64,000 bases of DNA, from positions 56,451 through 120,450 of the forward strand of contig NZ_JAUSTK010000014.1 in the NCBI RefSeq assembly GCF_030812855.1, given 5' to 3'. The translations under genes and the position numbers were made by a program. Positions 32,354-41,006 of the stretch are shown here, in pieces. The stretch's first letter is position 1, and every line of letters begins with the position of its first letter. The stretch comes from Paenibacillus wynnii (GTDB lineage Bacteria > Bacillota > Bacilli > Paenibacillales > Paenibacillaceae). The notes below the pieces were generated by a model, which worked only from the letters and a program-made list of their open reading frames with translations, did not search any database and was not told the origin of the DNA.

Positions 32354-33265
32354 TCAAATATCATTTTGACTTAAAAACTTCAATAAATCGTTATTCAGCT
32401 GCACAATTTCCTTGTTTGCATTATTCGCATAATCCGGCAACAGCATATCCTTCACCATTTTAGTCCGCAGCCACATCATAAAGAACAAATCCAAAATCAA
32501 ATCTGGACATTTAAGTACAATTTTAAATACAGATGGATTAATGGCAACGCCGGCTTTTTGTATTGCCCTTAAATACATTTTTAAAGTGAAGGTTATTCGG
32601 TGTGCCGTTTTTCTGGTTCTGGCTGTTTTTTCCTCAATGATCTTATTTTCAAAATGTAAAGCGCCAACCAATGCAATGTCCGATATTGAGTGCGTGATTA
32701 GATACGCCTTCATATCCTTATTAATGGCGTAGGGAAGCTTTGCTGTTTTAAATAATTGCGCGAGGTTTTCTACACGTGCTGTCACTAATCCGCTGATTTC
32801 TCCAAACATAGCAGCTATTAGAATCTTTGGTGGAAATCGGGCATACAAAATTCCATCTTTAATCTGTCCGCCGGCACCGGGAAAAGCGGGTAAAAGTCTC
32901 TCTCCAACAATATCCAGCCACGCAGAAAATCCTATTGAATTATTAGTCATTGTAACAATATTTTTGCTTTGATTGTCTTTTAGTGCCAACAACGCTGATT
33001 CGGATTGATCGTAACGAACGGTAACGAAAATAAAATCATACACATCATCATTTTCAAGCGTATCAATGACCTTTACTTTTAAAGATTTGACCACACCTTT
33101 TTCATTATATTGCAGGCCATTTTCTTTCAATGTTTTAAATCTATTGGAACGTGCATACATAGTAACGTCAATCCCTGCTTCAATGAATTTGATTGCGTAT
33201 GCGCTCCCTATAACACCTGCACCAAAAATTAAAATTCTATTTTGTTTTACTGAAATAAAAATCAC
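32354..33265 (-). CDS. Ketopantoate reductase family protein (PanE/ApbA-like)
   Basis: 303 residues. The N-terminal Rossmann motif ILIFGAGVIGSAYA binds NADP, and TMTNNSIG corresponds to the conserved N-(G/S) substrate region. The C-terminal domain is helical but diverged, and the C-terminus is unusual for true PanE, so it may act on another 2-oxoacid. The only in-frame start is GTG 33265, but AGGAG touches it; initiation a few codons later at a non-standard codon is possible. Divergent from a TetR gene at 33455, which likely controls it. Confidence 0.8.
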   Translation of the reverse strand: MIFISVKQNRILIFGAGVIGSAYAIKFIEAGIDVTMYARSNRFKTLKENGLQYNEKGVVKSLKVKVIDTLENDDVYDFIFVTVRYDQSESALLALKDNQSKNIVTMTNNSIGFSAWLDIVGERLLPAFPGAGGQIKDGILYARFPPKILIAAMFGEISGLVTARVENLAQLFKTAKLPYAINKDMKAYLITHSISDIALVGALHFENKIIEEKTARTRKTAHRITFTLKMYLRAIQKAGVAINPSVFKIVLKCPDLILDLFFMMWLRTKMVKDMLLPDYANNANKEIVQLNNDLLKFLSQNDI

Positions 33266-33283
33266 TCCTGTATTTTAACATAT

Positions 33284-33297
33284 GTTGATTTATCAAC
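33284..33297. promoter_or_regulatory. Inverted repeat GTTGAT-TT-ATCAAC, candidate TetR operator
   Basis: Perfect 6-bp arms just upstream of the PanE-like start. Related TTTGTTGATT motifs with AACAAA follow at 33361-33384 and 33391-33411, giving three similar half-site clusters in the divergent region before the TetR gene. Confidence 0.5.
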
Positions 33298-33454
33298 TAA
33301 CGTCTTGTATGATTACATACTATCAGAACTTTATATTCCTTCAATGAGTAAAACATTTGGATTTGTTGATTTTTTAACAAAATCCTGCTATTTGTTGATT
33401 AACTACAAAACTAAATTTCACAATTGAACATATATACATCCTAAGGGGGAACCA

Positions 33455-34000
33455 ATGGATAGACGAATACATAAAACAAGAAACGCTATTATTGAAGCAT
33501 TTGTAGGACTAATGGCAGAAAAGAATTTTGAACAAATAACGATAAATGAAATTGCAGACAAGGCTAATGTAAACCGTGGTACTATTTATTTGCATTATGT
33601 GGACAAGCATGATCTTCTGGAACAATGTATTGAGATACATTTAGATCAATTATTTCAGAAATGTCCTCCCGGTGGAGACACCGATAATTTTTCTTCAAAA
33701 GATCTTATGCTCCGTATGTTTGAATATTTAGAGCAGCATGCTTTTTTCTATTCCACCATACTAACCAATAAAGGTATCCCTGCTTTTAGAAAGCGACTAC
33801 TAGATATGGCTAAGAATAGCCTGAGTGAACAAATTAATAAGAGCGGCAGCAATCAAAATATTCAAAATGAGGTACTTATACAATTTTTAGCATCAGCAGG
33901 GGTTGGTGTAATAGAATGGTGGATTACGAACTCTATGCCTTATCCCGCGAAGGATATGGTAGAAGAATTCTGGCAACTTCTAGAGCGCTTTCAGATATGA
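33455..34000 (+). CDS. TetR/AcrR family regulator
   Basis: 181 residues. Helix-turn-helix ITINEIADKANVNRGTIYLHY, followed by a TetR_C_7-type ligand domain. Start follows AAGGGGGA. Divergent from the PanE-like reductase with repeated GTTGAT motifs between. Related in sequence to the other small TetR regulator at 29863, which also starts with a basic DRR segment, so the two may be distant paralogues. Confidence 0.88.
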   Translation: MDRRIHKTRNAIIEAFVGLMAEKNFEQITINEIADKANVNRGTIYLHYVDKHDLLEQCIEIHLDQLFQKCPPGGDTDNFSSKDLMLRMFEYLEQHAFFYSTILTNKGIPAFRKRLLDMAKNSLSEQINKSGSNQNIQNEVLIQFLASAGVGVIEWWITNSMPYPAKDMVEEFWQLLERFQI

Positions 34001-34070
34001 TAATTAAAGATTATTCAAGCATAGTGAATAAAGGGACGCCCTTACCAAGTTCTAATGAGAATTGAATTTC

Positions 34071-34256
34071 CTACCGGACAAATGATTTGTCTCGACTCGA
34101 CAATAGTCTCTCATAATAAAAAGAATTAATTTGACGCTCCAATTGACGTGTTCTCCATTGATTTTGAATACACTCTACATGATAAAAATTTCTCACATCT
34201 TCTTTTTCAATACGCCTTAAAAATATACTCCTTATCCACTTCCTTTTGGTGCTTTT
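34071..34256 (-). pseudogene. Fragment of a DUF1016/YhcG-type nuclease gene
   Basis: About 61 codons match the N-terminal domain of DUF1016 proteins: FYHVECIQNQW then RQLERQINSFYYERLL and SRDK. In full-length genes this is followed by a long PDDEXK nuclease domain, which is absent; the frame stops after RDKSFVR. No start is visible. DUF1016 genes are common in restriction and defence islands, so this is debris of such a unit. Confidence 0.65.
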
Positions 34257-34276
34257 CACAGTACCTATACCAAATA

Positions 34277-34709
34277 CTACGCACATACTATGCAGACCAA
34301 CACCTTGGAAACCGTCCACCAAAACTTGTCGGCCATGAAATAAATCGGTTCAAGTCCAACGCCTTTCAGCGCGTAGTTCAGAATACCTGTGGACGGCGAT
34401 AATAAAGCGTAAACGATGCTGCCAAGTACGATCCAAGAGATGAAATGCGGAATGTACAACAAATTTTGCAACGTTCGTTTGTACCATTCCACCCGCACCT
34501 CATTCAGCATTAACGCCAAAATAATGGGCGCAGGAAAAGCAAACAGAAGAGTATACAAATTTAACAGCAGCGTATTTTAAAGAATCAAATACATAACCAC
34601 CGGTACCAGAAGCAAATACAAAAACCGGTCCCGAGAAGTATACTTCCACACAGACTGCAATGCCGTCCCTCCATTCTGTTGTTTGATTGTCGTTTGCCTT
34701 TTTAGAATA
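34277..34709 (-). pseudogene. Fragment of a LplB-type sugar ABC permease gene
   Basis: 34277-34558 encodes an internal permease segment (LLFAFPAPIILALMLNEV, NLLYIPHFISWIVLG). 34577-34709 in another frame encodes the usual N-terminal part (SRDRFLYLLLVPVVMY). The region between is missing and the C-terminal half, including the EAA loop, is gone. LplB permeases normally have about 300 residues and sit with LplC and a binding protein. None is here, so this is a dead remnant. Confidence 0.75.
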
Positions 34710-34952
34710 GTAGGGTCCCTAAACCGTTGAAATCTTCACTTTTTGTTATGCTACTCTTTTTCGATACAACGTCGTCCCACATTTTTTGTGAAACCCTCCT
34801 TTTTCCTTCTACGGGACAATAAACAAGAAAACGGGTGTGAAAAAGGAATCCCCTACCGTCAAGTAGCAAATGAACCTAGCTTCATCTGTAGCCTCAAATC
34901 TACAGCTCTACCGCAACATTATCCAAGAAACCAGCGCCTGATTCATAATATA

Positions 34953-35834
34953 ATGAACACTACTATATCCCGGACAAAGAAGGTGCAGGTATTGACTCGT
35001 GAAGTAAGAACCGTGGTCTTCGACACAGACCTGAATTTTGAAGCCTATCAGTTTGAGGGGATTATGCAGAAGTTCCCCAACCATTTTCACGACTATTATG
35101 TGATTGGGTTTATTGAGCAAGGCAAGCGGCATCTGGTCTGCAACCAGGAAGAATATATTCTAAATAGCGGGGATGTCATTATCTTCAATCCGCACGACCC
35201 TCACGCCTGTGCTCAGATTGACGGAAGCACCCTGGACTACCGATGCATCAATATTCAGCCGGAGGTCATGCGTAAATATGTGCTGGAAATTACAGGCCAG
35301 GAGTACACGCCGCAGTTCACACAGAACGTACTTTACCAGAGCGAGCTGGCTCTTCCCCTTCATGATCTGCATCAGATCATTCTGGAGGACAAGGAGGATT
35401 TCCACAAAGAGGAGTTGTTTCTGTTCCTGCTGGAGCAGTTGCTGAATGAATATACGGATGCGGACTTTCCTCCTCCCGCACAGGAACTGACCTTAGAGAT
35501 TATGACCATTTGCGAATACATGGAGTCCCATTATACGGAGAGCATTACCCTCAATCAATTAAGCGACCTAGTCGGATTAAGCAAATATCACTTGCTGCGG
35601 CTGTTCACCAGACAAAAAGGCATCTCCCCCTATTGCTACCTGGAGACCCTGCGGATTAACCACGCCAAGCGACTGCTGGGGCAAGGCATGCCCCCTTTGG
35701 AGGTTGCCGGTCAGACCGGATTCAGTGACCAGAGCCATTTTACGAATTTCTTCAAAAAACTGATCGGTCTCACTCCCAAGCAATATATGCTCATATTCAC
35801 TCAGCAAGCACGTGCAGAGGATACCCCCTCATGA
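34953..35834 (+). CDS. AraC family transcriptional regulator
   Basis: 293 residues from ATG 34953; an upstream extension to 34743 is open but carries no homology, and no strong ribosome site marks either start. The N-terminal cupin has [17 protein letters not shown] and NPHDPHAC. The C-terminal double HTH has [21 protein letters not shown] and [19 protein letters not shown]. Its stop overlaps the EamA transporter start (ATGA), so it probably regulates that exporter in response to a small molecule. Confidence 0.88.
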   Translation: MNTTISRTKKVQVLTREVRTVVFDTDLNFEAYQFEGIMQKFPNHFHDYYVIGFIEQGKRHLVCNQEEYILNSGDVIIFNPHDPHACAQIDGSTLDYRCINIQPEVMRKYVLEITGQEYTPQFTQNVLYQSELALPLHDLHQIILEDKEDFHKEELFLFLLEQLLNEYTDADFPPPAQELTLEIMTICEYMESHYTESITLNQLSDLVGLSKYHLLRLFTRQKGISPYCYLETLRINHAKRLLGQGMPPLEVAGQTGFSDQSHFTNFFKKLIGLTPKQYMLIFTQQARAEDTPS

Positions 35835-36736
35835 CGGAGGAACGTAAGACAACCACCGGGCACTCGCTCGCTTTGCTGACCATTCTGATCTGGGGAACGA
35901 CTTTTATCTCCACCAAGATCCTGCTTATTGACTTTACGCCCGTGGAAATCCTTTTTTTCCGCTTCCTGCTTGGATATGTGGTGCTGATCCTGATCTACTC
36001 ACGTCCCGTGCGGACAGCATCCTTTCGGGAAGAACTGCTGTTCATGGCGGCTGGATTATGCGGGGTAACCTTATATTTTCTCATTGAGAATATAGCGTTG
36101 GTCTATACCCTTGCCTCCAACGTAGGCGTGATTGTGTCGATTGCTCCCTTTTTGACAGCAGTATTGGCACATTTCTTCTTGGAGGGAGAAAAGCTGCATC
36201 GGCAATTCCTCTTCGGATTCGGGATAGCCCTCACCGGGATTATACTAATCGGACTGAACGGGAGTTTCATCTTGAAGCTTAATCCGCTTGGAGATCTGCT
36301 GGCCTTCCTGGCCCCTGCGGTCTGGGCAGTCTATTCCGTACTAATGCGCAAAATCAGCCAGCGGAACTACCACACCATCGGGAGTACACGCAGAGTGTTC
36401 TTCTATGGATTGCTGTTCATAATTCCTGCCCTCTTCCTGTTCGAATTCCACCTCGACCTGGGCCGTCTTGGAAATATGACGAATCTCTCCAACATGCTCT
36501 TTCTCAGCCTGGGAGCTTCGGCTCTGTGCTTTGTGACCTGGAACCGGGCCGTCGGCTTTTTGGGTGCGGTCAAAACAAGCGTGTATATTTATCTGGTGCC
36601 TGTCATTACCGTATTCGCATCTTTGTTGATTCTGCAGGAGCAAATAACCTGGGTAACAGGGCTGGGGACGGGACTTACACTTCTGGGGTCGTTGATTTCG
36701 GAAGGAAAAACCAATAAGGTTACTTCTTCAGCGTAG
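35831..36736 (+). CDS. EamA/DMT family transporter
   Basis: 301 residues with ten predicted spans in two EamA repeats (N-terminal [14 protein letters not shown]-terminal [18 protein letters not shown]). Drug/metabolite exporter of the inner membrane, probably moving amino acids or related metabolites out. Translationally coupled to the AraC regulator. Confidence 0.9.
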   Translation: MTEERKTTTGHSLALLTILIWGTTFISTKILLIDFTPVEILFFRFLLGYVVLILIYSRPVRTASFREELLFMAAGLCGVTLYFLIENIALVYTLASNVGVIVSIAPFLTAVLAHFFLEGEKLHRQFLFGFGIALTGIILIGLNGSFILKLNPLGDLLAFLAPAVWAVYSVLMRKISQRNYHTIGSTRRVFFYGLLFIIPALFLFEFHLDLGRLGNMTNLSNMLFLSLGASALCFVTWNRAVGFLGAVKTSVYIYLVPVITVFASLLILQEQITWVTGLGTGLTLLGSLISEGKTNKVTSSA

Positions 36737-36767
36737 GGATCGCTCTTCGTGAATAGGAACGAGTATA

Positions 36768-36802
36768 AGCAAAAAAGTGACCTCGGGAGGTCGCTTTTTG
36801 CT
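36768..36802 (+). terminator. Terminator of the araC-eamA operon
   Basis: Arms of about 16 bases (AGCAAAAAAGTGACCTC and GAGGTCGCTTTTTGCT) followed by TTATTT. Strong in both directions. Confidence 0.88.
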
Positions 36803-36868
36803 TTATTTCATCCGAATCGATACTGACCCATTAATACCAGGGCTATACATCTCAGGTGTAATTCGACT

Positions 36869-37021
36869 TAATTTTTTCGGTATCGTGAGAGAACATCACA
36901 TCGCCCACATGCGGCGATTCCGAGAATGCCCCCAACGTTTCTGAGCCAAAGTCCAGGATATACAAATTAATTTCATCTGGAGTATGCTGCTCTATCAGGG
37001 AAAGGATCAAGGTGGTCATAA
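36869..37021 (-). pseudogene. Stray essC fragment (start of ATPase domain 2)
   Basis: About 150 bases are roughly 91% identical to 6713-6862 of the intact essC, covering NLYILDFGSETLGAFSESPHVGDVMFSHD. Substitutions include coding changes, so it derives from a different essC allele, not a recent copy. It stops abruptly and is followed within 25 bases by an ssrA 3' remnant. Indicates a former second T7SS locus or a recombination scar. Confidence 0.88.
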
Positions 37022-37045
37022 TCTGCCTAAAATTTCCTTGTATTT

Positions 37046-37109
37046 CCCTGTCCGAAGATAACGGCACATAAGCTTCTACGAGTGTAGTTACAGTTTTTGA
37101 TCTCAACCG
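37046..37109 (-). repeat. Remnant of the tmRNA gene 3' region (copy B)
   Basis: 37046-37100 matches ssrA 46994-47048 with one substitution and one extra T (CCCTGTCCGAAGATAACGGC, then CACATAAGCTTCTACGAGTG). The terminal 21 bases of ssrA, including CCA, are missing. Same orientation as ssrA. The high identity suggests a recent event or selection. Confidence 0.9.
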
Positions 37110-37122
37110 GGCGTCTTCCCTA

Positions 37123-37449
37123 TTAATAAGCCGTACCTTTTAGATTTATTAGAACGACTCCCACAACAATCAGGAGTATTCCAGTAATATATGTAATACT
37201 GACGGTTTCTTTCCATACAATAATGCCGATGATCACTGTAACCATTGTCCCTACTCCTGACCATATTGCATAAGCCTTTCCTAGAGGAATTTGTTGAAGT
37301 GATAGGGAGAGCATGTAAAACGCCAGCCCGAAGAATAGCACCGTTGATAGGCTGGAATAAAACTTTGTAAAGCCGTTTGATACCTTAAGCATGGATGTTC
37401 CGAAGAGCTCACTAATGATGGCAATCATCAAAAATAAATATGACCTCAT
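37123..37449 (-). CDS. yvaE: Small multidrug resistance (SMR) family exporter, YvaE-like
   Basis: 108 residues, four spans. The essential membrane glutamate is in IISELFGTSMLK, and the SMR signature AYAIWSGVGT is intact. Proton-coupled efflux of cationic compounds or metabolites such as guanidinium or choline. Its ATG overlaps the stop of the TetR gene. The trio DUF5360-TetR-SMR is the same set as B. subtilis yvaD-yvaE-yvaF, in a different order. Confidence 0.88.
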   Translation of the reverse strand: MRSYLFLMIAIISELFGTSMLKVSNGFTKFYSSLSTVLFFGLAFYMLSLSLQQIPLGKAYAIWSGVGTMVTVIIGIIVWKETVSITYITGILLIVVGVVLINLKGTAY

Positions 37450-38045
37450 CCCCGACCACCCCCAGTCGGTTTTTCCAATTTTTTCCCATCCTCGCTCTTA
37501 TTGATTCCTAACATTAAGAACTCTACCATTTGTGCCAATGTCTTTTCCAGCGATAACTCAATTCTGTTTGCAACATGGTAATCCATCATATGATACAAAG
37601 CCCCAATATACACCTGAATAAAAAGCTCCAAATCAAAGGGTCGAAAAACTCCTTCCGTAGTTCCTTCTTTGACTAACTGCCGAATATTCTCCCAGCCATG
37701 ATTGACATACTCGTCAACCTCTCTCCACTGTTTTGGATATCGCTGTTTGAGTTCATGCAAAGTTCGTATGTCATGAAATACAAACCCATGTGGTAAGACC
37801 ACTAAAGCCTTCATTACTTTTTGTTGAATGGTTAGTGAACGGTCATCTATTAATTTTCTCTCGGCTTCTCTCATTTCTTTAATGGATTGATCAACAATAT
37901 GTCCAATGATTTGTTCTTTTGACTCAAAATATTGATATATGGTTTTTGTGCTAATTCCCAGATGGCTTGCGATATCTCTTATTGAAAACTTAACACCCCG
38001 CTGCATAATTTCCTCCATAGTAACTTGAATAATTCTCTCTTTCAT
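37446..38045 (-). CDS. yvaF: TetR family regulator, YvaF-like
   Basis: 199 residues from ATG 38045 (an ATG three codons earlier is also open). HTH in FSIRDIASHLGISTKTIYQYF. C-terminal domain of TetR type. It lies between the DUF5360 membrane protein and the SMR exporter in one operon, so it most likely represses this efflux operon through the inverted repeats at 38529-38563. Confidence 0.85.
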   Translation of the reverse strand: MKERIIQVTMEEIMQRGVKFSIRDIASHLGISTKTIYQYFESKEQIIGHIVDQSIKEMREAERKLIDDRSLTIQQKVMKALVVLPHGFVFHDIRTLHELKQRYPKQWREVDEYVNHGWENIRQLVKEGTTEGVFRPFDLELFIQVYIGALYHMMDYHVANRIELSLEKTLAQMVEFLMLGINKSEDGKKLEKPTGGGRG

Positions 38046-38082
38046 GATACACATCCGATCATTATTAAATGTATAGATTTCT

Positions 38083-38490
38083 CTAGCTTCGTGTTGAATA
38101 TGTCGTCGTATGTTTGATCAACTTGGGCATGAATATCAGCGGATATATAAGAAGAAATAAATTAGGAACCCACCATAATGCATCGAAATCATGTCGAAGT
38201 CCCCAGAAAGCAATTGCCTGTAAACCTGAACAAAATGTCAGGCTTAAAGAAATGATACAATAGGACGACCATACACCTAGTTGCCTCTTAAATAAGTAAA
38301 TACTCATTAAACCTGTTAAAGAAATCACAAGATCCAGCGGAACGAAAGACAAATTCCAAGCTAACATAAGTTCGTTTTCATAATCCTTATAAAGATATTC
38401 TTTAGGCAATAAATCTGAGTAAACCATAAGCCAATATAAAACAAATCCAATATCTGTGAACAACATGAATGCCTTCAATACTTTTCCCAT
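38083..38490 (-). CDS. yvaD: DUF5360 membrane protein, YvaD-like
   Basis: 135 residues, four spans, with FTDIGFVLYWLMVYSDLLP at the N-terminus and FWGLRHDFDALWWVPNLFLL near the C-terminus, typical of the YvaD/DUF5360 family. First gene of the efflux operon. Function unknown; probably an accessory to the SMR transporter or a membrane sensor. Confidence 0.8.
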   Translation of the reverse strand: MGKVLKAFMLFTDIGFVLYWLMVYSDLLPKEYLYKDYENELMLAWNLSFVPLDLVISLTGLMSIYLFKRQLGVWSSYCIISLSLTFCSGLQAIAFWGLRHDFDALWWVPNLFLLIYPLIFMPKLIKHTTTYSTRS

Positions 38491-38528
38491 GCCATTATCG
38501 CTCCAATACTTAAGTGAATGGAAAACGA

Positions 38529-38563
38529 ATAAACTAAATTGTTTTCTTAGTTTTCTAGTTTAT
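38529..38563. promoter_or_regulatory. Overlapping inverted repeats upstream of yvaD, candidate YvaF operator
   Basis: AAACTAA-N9-TTAGTTT (38531-38553) and ATAAACTA with TAGTTTAT (38529-38536 and 38556-38563). These give three AAACTA-type half-sites within 35 bases, 39-73 bases upstream of the first gene. Confidence 0.5.
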
Positions 38564-38646
38564 CTTATACTCCTATATATTTCAATTTTTTTGTCCAATG
38601 CAATATCACCACGCAAAAAGATCCGGCCTCGCTCCTCTGGCTGAAA
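38564..38646. other. Promoter-side intergenic DNA of the yva operon
   Basis: AT-rich sequence with no open frame of note, between the operator and the hairpin at 38647. Confidence 0.4.
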
Positions 38647-38683
38647 AAAAGACACTGACGAATACGAATTCGTCAGTGTCTTT
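38647..38683 (-). terminator. Long perfect hairpin, probable terminator of the zeta toxin operon
   Basis: Sixteen-base perfect arms (AAAGACACTGACGAAT and its complement) with a 4-base loop. On the minus strand a T-run follows (TTTTTTTC). It lies 128 bases after the zeta-like toxin stop. Confidence 0.75.
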
Positions 38684-38810
38684 AGTATTTCTTAAGAAAT
38701 TGGCGGCCACGATTCGGCGGGAACCGCTGTTAGAACTGTACGCAGTTGCCGGTTAGCAAAGACGTTACAAATCCCTTGCTCTCGCATAATTGGCCCTAAT
38801 TGGGACCAAC
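38684..38810. other. Spacer between the zeta-type toxin gene and its hairpin
   Basis: About 125 bases with no gene seen. Composition differs slightly (GCGG-rich patches) from its surroundings. Possibly eroded coding sequence, but no family was recognised. Confidence 0.3.
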
Positions 38811-39389
38811 TTAATACAAGTACAATTCCAAAGCTCCCCTAGCCCACGTAGGAATCTCTTGTCTACAAAAACTGATTTGTGAACGTTTGATTTCTGCCAC
38901 AACCTCAGGTTCACTGGTGTTGTCGATAATGGTGACTTCATCTGAAATCTCCAAGGCAGGCTTCAGGTTACTTAAAGATTGACCATATCTCCACCGGATA
39001 TCTTCTTCCGCAATCCAGTGCCCTCCCTGTTCCACTCTTGAAGCTACCCGATCAATATGCATCTGCACATCCTGCAAACCAATATAATACATGACGACCT
39101 TATAACCTTTTTCTTTAGCTGTCTTCATATGACGTAAAACAAAACTTCCCGACAGAGTAGTTTCTATAGCGAAGTTTTCTTTTCGCCCGATTAACTCCCT
39201 TATTTGCTTTACAGCCTCTCGTCCAGCAGACAGGTCAGCACTTCTGGGATCTTCCGGGTTAATCTTTTTGGCAATCTGGTCAGGATCAATAATAGTTCCA
39301 ACGTAATCCCTCATTTGAAAGCTGATTGTGCTTTTCCCGGCTCCATTAGTGCCAGCAAAAACAGTCATTACAGACTCTGGTTCAGTCAT
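38811..39389 (-). CDS. Zeta-toxin-like P-loop kinase
   Basis: 192 residues from ATG 39389. Walker A is AGTNGAGKST. IIDPDQIAKKINP is the zeta-type substrate segment, and FAIETTLSGSFVLRHM is the ETT motif typical of zeta/AAA toxin-like kinases that phosphorylate UDP-sugars. The C-terminus carries the conserved VTIIDNTSEPEVV strand. Its start lies inside the last codons of a 65-residue upstream gene, giving a coupled toxin-partner pair. Cellular target not established. Confidence 0.85.
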   Translation of the reverse strand: MTEPESVMTVFAGTNGAGKSTISFQMRDYVGTIIDPDQIAKKINPEDPRSADLSAGREAVKQIRELIGRKENFAIETTLSGSFVLRHMKTAKEKGYKVVMYYIGLQDVQMHIDRVASRVEQGGHWIAEEDIRWRYGQSLSNLKPALEISDEVTIIDNTSEPEVVAEIKRSQISFCRQEIPTWARGALELYLY

Positions 39390-39579
39390 AGCTAACAAAC
39401 TCAGTGCGATTTCCGGCTACATCGTAAGTAATCTCAAATTTTTGCCCAGTGGCATCTTCACGTATCCGCTTGCCGTCTTTTATATAATAAATGGATGCTC
39501 CAGCCTTTTTGGCCTCTGCGATTGCATGCTGATTGGCCTTTTTCAATAACCGTTGCAATTCTTCCCTTTGGGGCAGCAT
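39382..39579 (-). CDS. 65-residue partner of the zeta-like kinase, putative antitoxin
   Basis: Small protein with a basic N-terminal helix (MLPQREELQRLLKKANQHAI) and a short beta segment (SIYYIKDGKRIRED, FEITYDVAGNRTE). It overlaps the toxin start by eight bases. It is not the classical epsilon antitoxin. Gene order (small gene first) and overlap fit a type II antitoxin, but this is inferred from position alone. Confidence 0.6.
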   Translation of the reverse strand: MLPQREELQRLLKKANQHAIAEAKKAGASIYYIKDGKRIREDATGQKFEITYDVAGNRTEFVSYD

Positions 39580-39744
39580 TAGAATAGCACCTCGCTTGAA
39601 TTTCGATTTTTATTTATAATATTATAACACAATCCTTAGGGTTAAATAATTAACCTGGCTACAGCTAGAACCTAACCTAATTTTGTCAACCTACAGTCCA
39701 ATTTTTACAGGGTATAATAGAAATAAAACCATGAGGACTTATAA

Positions 39745-40980
39745 ATGGACAATATCAAGGACAAATATAATGCGGCTCTGACGCATATCGATGAACTCAA
39801 GCTGGAAGTTGCCCGATTGAGAAATCTTCTGGGACTTTTAAATGATGACAACACAACAAGTACGAATGAACAAATAATGTCTTATTCCACCTCCCCAGCA
39901 AAAGAAAGCAAAGAGACAACTGTTGGAGAAACTAATGTTCACCAGTACTCTACCGTAGAGCACAAGATCGCCCTATATAAAAGTTATTTTCGCGGCAGAG
40001 ACGATGTATACCCGATTCGCTGGAGCAACAAACAAGGTAAGTCCGGATACTCGCCCGCCTGCGCCAATGAGTGGACTTCCGTCTGTGAGAAACCCAGAGT
40101 GAAATGCTCGGTTTGCAAACACCAGAGCTTCATGTCTCTTACAAGCGAAGTGCTGTCAGCCCATTTAGATGCACGGCAAGACAGAACTATTGGCATATAT
40201 CCAATGCTGCCAGATGAAACCTGTTGGTTTTTGGCAATGGATTTTGACAAACATGATTGGCAACAGGATGTTACTGCCGTGATGCAGCTATGCAAAAGTC
40301 ATGATATACCCGCACTGTTAGAACGCTCACGTTCCGGCAATGGTGGTCACATCTGGATTTTCTTCAGTCAAAATGTTGAGGCTGCTACAGCAAGAAGATT
40401 TGGAATGACTTTGCTGAGTTTAACCATGAACAAGAGATATCAGATCGGCATGGAATCCTATGACCGTCTGTTTCCCAATCAGGATACGCTACCCAAAGGC
40501 GGCTTTGGCAACTTAATTGCTCTCCCGCTTCAGGGTGGACCACGTAAACAGGGAAACAGCAGCTTTATTGATGAACACTTCGAGCCCTATGCTGACCAAT
40601 GGAGTGTTTTATCCGGACTTGGCAAGATGACCGAAGACGAGGTGAAGCAATTTATATACAAGCACGGGGAGCGTGGGCTTTTTAACAATGACAGTATTAC
40701 AGCGGGATCAGACCACGGAGCAGATGGATTGACCTTGTTACAAGAGAACCAGACTCAGATAGAAGAGGTTCTGATGGAACCTTTGCCTGCTGAAATACAG
40801 GTCCTGTATTCGGATCGTCTTTATATCCTCAAGTCTGGACTTCCCTCAAGTGCAATTCATGCTCTGATCAAAATAGCTTCCTTCTCCAACCCTGATTTTT
40901 ATAAAGCACAAGCGATGCGGCTCTCCACCTACGGTAAACCCCGGGCATCTCATGCGCAGAGGATACGGGGAATTATGTAG
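39745..40980 (+). CDS. TOTE conflict system primase part (archaeo-eukaryotic primase domain), 5' half of a frameshifted gene
   Basis: 411 residues: an N-terminal coiled coil (AALTHIDELKLEVARLRNLL), a zinc-type CSVC segment, then an AEP primase domain with the catalytic pair AMDFDKHDW and GGHIWIFF. This is the TOTE conflict-system primase module, normally fused to a superfamily 2 helicase in one polypeptide of about 900-1000 residues. Here the frame ends at 40980, and loss of one base near 40945 explains it: reading on in the next frame gives ISCAEDTGNYVVLPRGC, joining the helicase at 41007. Confidence 0.85.
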   Translation: MDNIKDKYNAALTHIDELKLEVARLRNLLGLLNDDNTTSTNEQIMSYSTSPAKESKETTVGETNVHQYSTVEHKIALYKSYFRGRDDVYPIRWSNKQGKSGYSPACANEWTSVCEKPRVKCSVCKHQSFMSLTSEVLSAHLDARQDRTIGIYPMLPDETCWFLAMDFDKHDWQQDVTAVMQLCKSHDIPALLERSRSGNGGHIWIFFSQNVEAATARRFGMTLLSLTMNKRYQIGMESYDRLFPNQDTLPKGGFGNLIALPLQGGPRKQGNSSFIDEHFEPYADQWSVLSGLGKMTEDEVKQFIYKHGERGLFNNDSITAGSDHGADGLTLLQENQTQIEEVLMEPLPAEIQVLYSDRLYILKSGLPSSAIHALIKIASFSNPDFYKAQAMRLSTYGKPRASHAQRIRGIM

Positions 40981-41006
40981 TTCTTCCAAGGGGATGCCTG
41001 CAGGAT

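Noticed and set aside
34743..34952. Extended N-terminus of the AraC regulator
   Set aside because: The extra 70 codons have no family similarity. The cupin domain begins normally after the ATG at 34953.
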